A model generated the notes under the pieces. It was not told the DNA's origin, ran no database searches, and was given only the letters and a program-made list of their open reading frames with translations. DNA of 64,000 bases from the NCBI RefSeq assembly GCF_001645125.1, contig NZ_LXKA01000360.1, forward strand, positions 186,001 to 250,000. Direction: 5' to 3'. Below are positions 59,067 to 64,000 of the stretch, piece by piece. Source of the stretch: Paraburkholderia ginsengiterrae (lineage in GTDB: Bacteria; Pseudomonadota; Gammaproteobacteria; Burkholderiales; Burkholderiaceae). Both the position numbers and the translations under genes were made by a program. Positions within the stretch are counted from its first letter, which is position 1; each line of letters opens with the position of its first letter.

Positions 59067-59990
59067 ATGAAGATCAAGATTCTTGGTTCAGGCGCAGGCG
59101 GCGGATTGCCCCAATGGAACTGCAACTGCACGAACTGCAACCGGGCCCGCTATCAGACCGGAGACGTGCTGCCGCGTACCCAGTCGTCGATTGCAGTGAG
59201 CGATGACGGCATTGACTGGATTCTGATCAACGCCTCGCCGGACCTGCTCGCCCAATTGCGAGCGAATCCGGAACTGCAGCCCGGCCGCTCGATCCGCGAT
59301 AGCGCCATCGCCGCGGTGGTTTTGATCGACGCTCAGATCGATCACGTCACTGGTCTGCTGATGCTGCGCGAACGCACTGCGCCCTTGCCGCTGTATGCAT
59401 GTGCGCCCGTGTTCGACGATCTTTCGACCGGGTTGCCGCTCGTGCCGCTGCTCGAACACTACTGCGGTGTCGAGCGTCATGAGATCGCGCTCAACCAGAC
59501 GTTCACGGTCGCACCGGTGGAAGGCATCCGCTTCACCGCATTGCCGATCGAGAGCAAGGCACCACCCTATTCCCCACGTCGCATGGACGCCGCACCCGGC
59601 GACAACATCGCATTACTGATCGAAGACCTTGCCAGCGGCGCGCGTGTATTCTATGCGCCCGGTCTCGCGAATGCACCGGAGCCCGTGGTCGCTGCGATGC
59701 GCTCCGCGCAACTCGTGCTGGTTGATGGCACGTTCTGGTCGGCCACGGAGATGATCGATCTGGGCCTGTCCACTCATCTTGCGGCCGACATGGGTCATCT
59801 TGCGCAGTGCGGCCACCGTGGTCAGCCAGGGATGGTCCAACTGCTCGATGCGTTGCCCAACGCGACACGCAAGGTGCTGATTCACATCAACAACACCAAT
59901 CCGATTCTCGACCCGCACTCCGCCGAATACGCCGTGATACGCGCACGCGGTATCGAAGTGGCACGCGACGGAATGCAATTCCAGGTATAG
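59067..59990 (+). CDS. pqqB: PqqB
   Basis: 307 residues of the metallo-beta-lactamase-like fold. N-terminal [20 protein letters not shown] with the CxC pair, the altered metal site region [15 protein letters not shown], and [12 protein letters not shown] are family hallmarks. PqqB is proposed to hydroxylate the PqqA-derived tyrosine product in PQQ synthesis. ATG 59067 with GGAGC upstream; the frame extends to 59043 but without a better site. Followed 2 bp later by pqqC. Confidence 0.95.
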   Translation: MKIKILGSGAGGGLPQWNCNCTNCNRARYQTGDVLPRTQSSIAVSDDGIDWILINASPDLLAQLRANPELQPGRSIRDSAIAAVVLIDAQIDHVTGLLMLRERTAPLPLYACAPVFDDLSTGLPLVPLLEHYCGVERHEIALNQTFTVAPVEGIRFTALPIESKAPPYSPRRMDAAPGDNIALLIEDLASGARVFYAPGLANAPEPVVAAMRSAQLVLVDGTFWSATEMIDLGLSTHLAADMGHLAQCGHRGQPGMVQLLDALPNATRKVLIHINNTNPILDPHSAEYAVIRARGIEVARDGMQFQV

Positions 59991-59992
59991 CC

Positions 59993-60712
59993 ATGAACGC
60001 CCCCCTGCCTGCCGCGGTTACGCACGCCGCCCCCTGGCCGCCCGCCGAATTCGAGGCACGCCTGCGTGCGCTCGGCGCGCACTATCATATTCATCACCCG
60101 TTCAACGTGCTGATGAATAGCGGCCGATGCTCGCCGCAGCAGATTCGCGGCTGGGTCGCCAACCGCTTCTATTACCAGATCAACATCCCGCTCAAGGATG
60201 CCGCGATCCTGTCCAATTGCGAGGACCGGCAGACGCGGCGCCTCTGGATTGAGCGGCTGCACGATCACGATGGCTACGGCGACAATCCAGGCGGAATCGA
60301 AGCATGGGCACACCTCGCAGACGCTGTCGGCATTGAGCGCAACGCATTGTGGTCGCTCGAGCATGTGCTGCCCGGCGTGCGCTTCGCCGTCGACGCCTAT
60401 GTCAATTTTGCGCGCCGTGCGCCGTGGCAGGAAGCGGTCTGCTCTTCGCTTACGGAAATGTTCGCGCCGCAGATCCACCGCGACCGGCTGGCCGGCTGGC
60501 CGGACCTGTACCCGTGGATCGATGCGCAAGGATTGCAGTACTTTCGCAGTCGCATTCCGCTTGCACAGCGCGACGTCGAACACGGACTCGCCGTTACGCT
60601 CAGCCACTTCAGGACACCCGACGCGCAACGGCGCGCCCTCGACATCCTGCGCTTCAAGCTCGACATTCTGTGGTCGATGCTCGACGCGATTGAAAAGGCG
60701 TACCCCGCATGA
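59993..60712 (+). CDS. pqqC: PqqC, pyrroloquinoline-quinone synthase
   Basis: 239 residues, all-helical cofactor-less oxidase that closes and oxidises the final PQQ ring using O2. Family segments are visible: [49 protein letters not shown] and [20 protein letters not shown], including the active-site His/Tyr/Arg clusters. Full length for the family (about 240-250). ATG 59993 follows pqqB by 2 bp, and pqqD starts within its stop (ATGA). The reaction needs oxygen, at odds with the oxygen-limited neighbourhood. Confidence 0.96.
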   Translation: MNAPLPAAVTHAAPWPPAEFEARLRALGAHYHIHHPFNVLMNSGRCSPQQIRGWVANRFYYQINIPLKDAAILSNCEDRQTRRLWIERLHDHDGYGDNPGGIEAWAHLADAVGIERNALWSLEHVLPGVRFAVDAYVNFARRAPWQEAVCSSLTEMFAPQIHRDRLAGWPDLYPWIDAQGLQYFRSRIPLAQRDVEHGLAVTLSHFRTPDAQRRALDILRFKLDILWSMLDAIEKAYPA

Positions 60713-60990
60713 ACGCCCCTCGCCACGATCACCACGCCAGTGCGCGGCCGCACCTGCGAATGATGTTCCGCCTGCAGTGGGAAACCGCTCAGGATGCCTA
60801 TGTCTTGCTCTACCCGGAAGGCATGGTCAAACTCAATCCGAGTGCTGGCGAGATTCTCGCGCGCTGCGACGGAACCCGGGAAATGGACGACATCATCGAG
60901 GAATTGGAAGACCTGTTCAACACGTCGGATCTGGCCGCCGATGTGTATCGCTTCATCGATCATGCGCGGCAACGCGGCTGGCTGGATTGA
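60709..60990 (+). CDS. pqqD: PqqD, peptide chaperone
   Basis: 93 residues, small winged-helix-like RiPP recognition element that binds PqqA and presents it to Pqq[41 protein letters not shown] and [15 protein letters not shown] are typical of the family. Separate gene, not fused to pqqC or pqqE. ATGA overlap with pqqC and 1 bp before pqqE. Confidence 0.95.
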   Translation: MNAPRHDHHASARPHLRMMFRLQWETAQDAYVLLYPEGMVKLNPSAGEILARCDGTREMDDIIEELEDLFNTSDLAADVYRFIDHARQRGWLD

Positions 60991-60991
60991 C

Positions 60992-62140
60992 ATGAGCACG
61001 ACCACCTCCCCCCTGGACCAGCGAGCGTCTCCGCCCCTGTGGCTGCTGACGGAACTCACGTATCGCTGCCCACTGCACTGCGCGTTCTGCTACAACCCCG
61101 TCGACTTCGCCAGCCATGGCGCTGAACTCGATACGGACACCTGGCGCGACGTGATCACGCAGGCGCGCGGCCTGGGCGCTGCACAAATTGGTTTCTCAGG
61201 CGGCGAACCGCTGGTGCGCGATGACCTGGAAACGCTGGTCGCGCATGCCCGTGGACTCGGTTTCTACACGAATCTGATTACCTCGGGCGTCGGACTTAAC
61301 GAGCAGCGCATCGCCGCGCTGAAAGAGGCGGGCCTCGATCATATCCAGCTCTCGTTCCAGGACTCGACGCGCGAGCTGAACGATTTCGTCTCCAGCACGA
61401 AGACCTTCGACCTGAAACACCGTGTCGCGCGCCTCATCAAGGCTCACGGCTACCCCATGGTCCTCAACTGCGTGCTGCATCGCTATAACCTGCCCCATGT
61501 CGCGCAGATCATCGACATGGCGCTGGAAATGGGGGCTGACTACCTCGAACTGGCAAACACACAGTACTACGGCTGGGCGATGCTCAACCGTGAACAGTTG
61601 ATGCCGACCTCAGAGCAACTGCAGGAGGCCGAGGCGATGGTCAACCGGTACCGCGAGCGCGTCGGCGATCGCTGTCGCATCCTGTTCGTGGTCCCCGACT
61701 ACTTCGAATCGCGCCCCAAGGCCTGCATGAACGGCTGGGGTTCGGTATTTCTTGGCATCGCGCCGGATGGAACCGCGCTGCCATGCCATGCGGCGCGCTC
61801 GCTGCCGGGTCTGAGCCTGCCCCGTGTGCAGGACACTGCGTTGGCAGATATCTGGTACCACAGCCATGCGTTCAATGCTTTTCGCGGCGATGACTGGATG
61901 CGCGAACCCTGCCGGAGTTGCGACGAACGTGGGGCCGATCACGGAGGTTGTCGCTGTCAGGCGTATCTGTTAACCGGAGACGCCGCGGCCGCCGATCCGG
62001 TGTGTGCAAAATCGGCTCATCACGAACAGATCGAACAGGTGGTGACGCTGGCCCGGCGGCCTGCCCGTGACGGCGCGTGTGACACCCAGGCGCAGCCGCT
62101 GATTTTCCGCAGCAGAGAGAACTCGCTGCGTTTGGGGTGA
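60992..62140 (+). CDS. pqqE: PqqE, radical SAM peptide cyclase
   Basis: 382 residues. Radical SAM cluster motif CxxxCxxC in RCPLHCAFCYNP (about residues 28-36) and GGEPLVR. The C-terminal SPASM auxiliary cluster cysteines are in CMNGWGSVFLGI, ALPCHAARS and CRSCDERGADHGGCRC. It forms the Glu-Tyr C-C bond of PqqA with PqqD as chaperone. Full length. Last gene of pqqABCDE, followed by a strong terminator. Confidence 0.96.
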   Translation: MSTTTSPLDQRASPPLWLLTELTYRCPLHCAFCYNPVDFASHGAELDTDTWRDVITQARGLGAAQIGFSGGEPLVRDDLETLVAHARGLGFYTNLITSGVGLNEQRIAALKEAGLDHIQLSFQDSTRELNDFVSSTKTFDLKHRVARLIKAHGYPMVLNCVLHRYNLPHVAQIIDMALEMGADYLELANTQYYGWAMLNREQLMPTSEQLQEAEAMVNRYRERVGDRCRILFVVPDYFESRPKACMNGWGSVFLGIAPDGTALPCHAARSLPGLSLPRVQDTALADIWYHSHAFNAFRGDDWMREPCRSCDERGADHGGCRCQAYLLTGDAAAADPVCAKSAHHEQIEQVVTLARRPARDGACDTQAQPLIFRSRENSLRLG

Positions 62141-62191
62141 TCCCTGAATCTTGCGTGAGACGGGGTGAGATGGCGGGTTCGACCGAAAAAA

Positions 62192-62238
62192 CCCGGCGAT
62201 TCTCCTGAATAACGGAGAATCGCCGGGCAGTTTTTTTT
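62192..62238. terminator. Strong bidirectional terminator
   Basis: Perfect 14-bp stem CCCGGCGATTCTCC (62192-62205) with GGAGAATCGCCGGG (62214-62227), 8-nt loop, eight T at 62231-62238 and six A at 62186-62191. It serves pqqE on the plus strand and the cytochrome fusion on the minus strand. Confidence 0.92.
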
Positions 62239-62256
62239 AACGCGCGTAAATCGGGA

Positions 62257-63498
62257 CTATTGCGAAGGGCCCGCGTTGAGCGGCGTCTTCGAAGCCTTGG
62301 CGTTGTCGTCCGTCAGCTTGGTAGAGCCAGCGCTATAGCCGTTCGAATACAGCAGAAAGGCCATGATGTCGGCATACTCCTGGGGTTTCATCTTGCCAGG
62401 GCGGTCAGCGGGCATATTGTTCGTCATGTACCCGTACACCCCGCCGATGGTCAGCTTGGCGTTTGCCGCCGGCGCAAACGCCGGACCGCGCAACGCGGGC
62501 GCATTCAATCCTTGCAGGTTGGGCCCGTGGCATTTCGCGCACGCGCCCGAGTACAGGGTCTTGCCGTGCGCCACCTGTGCGCTGTCGAATCCCGGGGCGT
62601 CGGCTGCGGTGCTCGCATCGACCTTGATGATGCGCCCTTGCTCAGCCCCGTGACCGGCTGCTAACGTCATACTCCATGCCGCATAGTCGCTGCGAGCGGG
62701 GCCGTCGCGATAGGCAAACGTAGCCGCCGCGGCTTGGGCTGTCTGCGCCGTCTCAGGAAGTGTCCACTTACGCGTCAACGCCGCCAGCCGCCCATCGGAC
62801 GCCATCTTCTCCAGCGCGGCATCGACGCGCGGCTGCAGCGCCGCGCCGTTCTTCCCGAACGCGAACACCAGTTGCCAGTCGGCATACGGCGAGGCGGCGC
62901 CCGCAATCCGGAAGTGCTGCCCGGGGTGCGTGATCGAATACGCCACGACCGCCGGGTACCAGACGATTGCACGGTGTGCGTGTCCGCTCGCCACGGCGTC
63001 GACCGTGAGTGCCGCCGTGTTCTCCAGGTCGAGTCTCACGTTGGGCTGCTGCACGGCGATCAGTTGCGCAGGGCTTGCATAGGTTGCCGCAACGACTTCC
63101 GCGCCGCCAGTCGGCGCGGACGATTCGCGCGTGGTGACGCTAACATAGCCAGAGCGCAGATAGCCACGCGAAAACGTCATCCTGGCGCCGGCGCCATCAG
63201 CGACGCTCGAGCGAGGAAAGCCGGCGATCACGTCGCATTTTCGCGCTAGCGCCTTGTTGAGTTCTTTCAGCGAAACGCCATCGTCGTCACTACCGTCGAA
63301 TCCCCCAGGGGCAAGCGACAGCGCAATACCTGCGGTACGAAGCGCTTCGCGCGCGACCGCTTCGTCGAGCGCAACGGATGGGCTGCCGGGAAATGTGCAA
63401 ACACGTACGCCCGCAGCCGCGCTGGCAGGTTCCGGTATGAGTGTGCCGGTGGCCAGCAGAACACTGGCAAGGGCAAGGCAGTTAAGTCGGGTATTCAT
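62257..63498 (-). CDS. Periplasmic solute-binding protein - cytochrome c fusion
   Basis: 413 residues. Signal peptide (cleavage near ASA, about 28). Residues about 30-250 form a periplasmic solute-binding (SBP_bac_3/MxaJ-XoxJ-like) domain (VRVCTFPGSPSVALDEAVAR, VIAGFPRSSVADG, ADWQLVFAFGKNGAALQPRV). Residues about 300-385 are a class I cytochrome c domain with haem motif CAKCH near 316-320 and a Met in NNMPADRPGKM. In methanol dehydrogenase systems the binding protein (MxaJ/XoxJ) and cytochrome (MxaG/XoxG) are usually separate genes. Downstream of a quinoprotein dehydrogenase, so a combined assembly factor and electron acceptor is inferred. Confidence 0.9.
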   Translation of the reverse strand: MNTRLNCLALASVLLATGTLIPEPASAAAGVRVCTFPGSPSVALDEAVAREALRTAGIALSLAPGGFDGSDDDGVSLKELNKALARKCDVIAGFPRSSVADGAGARMTFSRGYLRSGYVSVTTRESSAPTGGAEVVAATYASPAQLIAVQQPNVRLDLENTAALTVDAVASGHAHRAIVWYPAVVAYSITHPGQHFRIAGAASPYADWQLVFAFGKNGAALQPRVDAALEKMASDGRLAALTRKWTLPETAQTAQAAAATFAYRDGPARSDYAAWSMTLAAGHGAEQGRIIKVDASTAADAPGFDSAQVAHGKTLYSGACAKCHGPNLQGLNAPALRGPAFAPAANAKLTIGGVYGYMTNNMPADRPGKMKPQEYADIMAFLLYSNGYSAGSTKLTDDNAKASKTPLNAGPSQ

Positions 63499-63588
63499 GA
63501 TCTCGCTTCCGGAAAAGGCCGGGCCGCCACGGCAGGCTGGCTACATCCATGCAGGTATCGCCAGATTGTCGTGGCGGTCACGTGAACA

Positions 63589-64000
63589 TCAGCCGTGGTG
63601 GTTGAGTGCAAACACATACAACGTGCCACCGCGTGGCACCTTCTCCGCCGCCTTCGCCATCGGCCCACCCCAGATCGGGTTCGCGCCGCCGTAACCCGCG
63701 AGAATGGCGACGTACTCCTGACCGTTGACCTCGAATACGGACGGTTGCGCGACAACCCCGCTCGCCAGTTTCGGGCTTTGCCACAGCACCTTGCCGGTCG
63801 CTTCGTCGAATGCATACAGGTGACCGTCGAGCGAGCCACTGAAGGCGAGCCCCCCGGCCGTGGTCGCTACGCCACCATTCCACGGCAGCTTGCTCCAGTG
63901 ACTCCAGATTTTCTTGCCGGTGTCGACATTGATCGCCTGCAGCTCGCCATAACCCTTGCTGCCAGGTTCCGGCTTGATCTCGAAGCCTTCGCCGAGATAC
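63589..64000 (-). CDS. PQQ-dependent alcohol dehydrogenase, C-terminal part (runs off window)
   Basis: Last 136 residues of a quinoprotein dehydrogenase; the rest lies beyond 64000. Beta-propeller tryptophan-docking repeats are visible (YGELQAINVDTGKKIWSHWS, FSGSLDGHLYAFDEATGKVL). The ending AGYGGANPIWGGPMAKAAEK, then VPRGGTLYVFAL resembles ExaA/PedE-type ethanol dehydrogenases more than XoxF methanol dehydrogenases. Periplasmic, needs the PQQ made by the convergent operon. Followed 90 bp later by the binding protein/cytochrome fusion, same strand. Confidence 0.93.
   Translation of the reverse strand, partial: YLGEGFEIKPEPGSKGYGELQAINVDTGKKIWSHWSKLPWNGGVATTAGGLAFSGSLDGHLYAFDEATGKVLWQSPKLASGVVAQPSVFEVNGQEYVAILAGYGGANPIWGGPMAKAAEKVPRGGTLYVFALNHHG

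Noticed and set aside
1-64000. tRNA, rRNA, CRISPR array, intact insertion sequence, replication origin
   Set aside because: I looked for repeat-spacer patterns, transposase motifs and conserved RNA signatures by eye and found none. A tRNA or covariance-model scan would settle the RNA genes.

Overview
The window is GC-rich, gene-dense DNA. Its gene content points to a beta-proteobacterium of the Burkholderiaceae, most likely Paraburkholderia or Burkholderia: NarL-type two-component systems, a low-oxygen/stress island with universal stress proteins and PHB genes, a complete pqq operon and a quinoprotein alcohol dehydrogenase. I see no rRNA, tRNA, CRISPR array or intact transposon.

Layout. (1) 1-3.7 kb: two paralogous NarL/FixJ response regulators, an orphan-type sensor kinase and a SCO1/SenC copper protein. 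(2) 3.8-13.8 kb: a compact secretion operon with GspG, GspF, GspE, four PilM/N/O/P-position inner-membrane proteins, a lipoprotein secretin and three more pseudopilins, one of them lacking Glu+5. (3) 14-18 kb: a PAP2 phosphatase, a small unknown protein, an efflux-protein remnant and a phospholipase D lipoprotein. (4) 18-22 kb (minus): M24 peptidase homologue, an alpha/beta-hydrolase/SDR fusion and a metal-dependent hydrolase, behind a TetR-like inverted repeat. (5) 22.2-27.3 kb: a sigma-54 activator, DUF917 protein and Asp/Glu racemase operon (minus), with three tandem orphan palindromes beyond its 3' end. (6) 27.3-29.2 kb: decayed mobile DNA (IS21-type end repeats, a broken tyrosine integrase, a NarL remnant).

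(7) 29.2-56.2 kb: a low-oxygen/dormancy island resembling the low-oxygen-activated (lxa) locus known from Burkholderia cenocepacia. It holds hemerythrin, a beta-CASP nuclease, a K+ channel, PhaB and a PhaC remnant, acetate kinase, a cut-down phosphoketolase, kinases and NarL regulators, an FNR-type regulator with all four cluster cysteines, cytochrome c, Hsp20, a diguanylate cyclase, carbamate kinase, CBS/BON proteins, two Zn alcohol dehydrogenases, an HPF-like protein, an Nramp transporter and four universal stress proteins. Sixteen FNR-type boxes (TTGAT-N4-ATCAA and near matches) lie in its intergenic regions and one just beyond its right edge. Most sit 21-22 bp from a -10-like hexamer, the geometry of class II FNR promoters. 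One of them points at a roughly 65-nt terminator-ended segment with no ORF, a candidate FNR-dependent small RNA. Several island genes are truncated (phaC, nitroreductase, phosphoketolase, flavodoxin), so the island is eroding although its promoters survive.

(8) 56.5-64 kb: an AcoR-type sigma-54 activator, a -24/-12 promoter with upstream TGCAAC repeats, pqqABCDE, a perfect bidirectional terminator, and convergently a solute-binding-protein/cytochrome c fusion downstream of a quinoprotein alcohol dehydrogenase that runs off the right edge. This is a PQQ supply and alcohol oxidation module.
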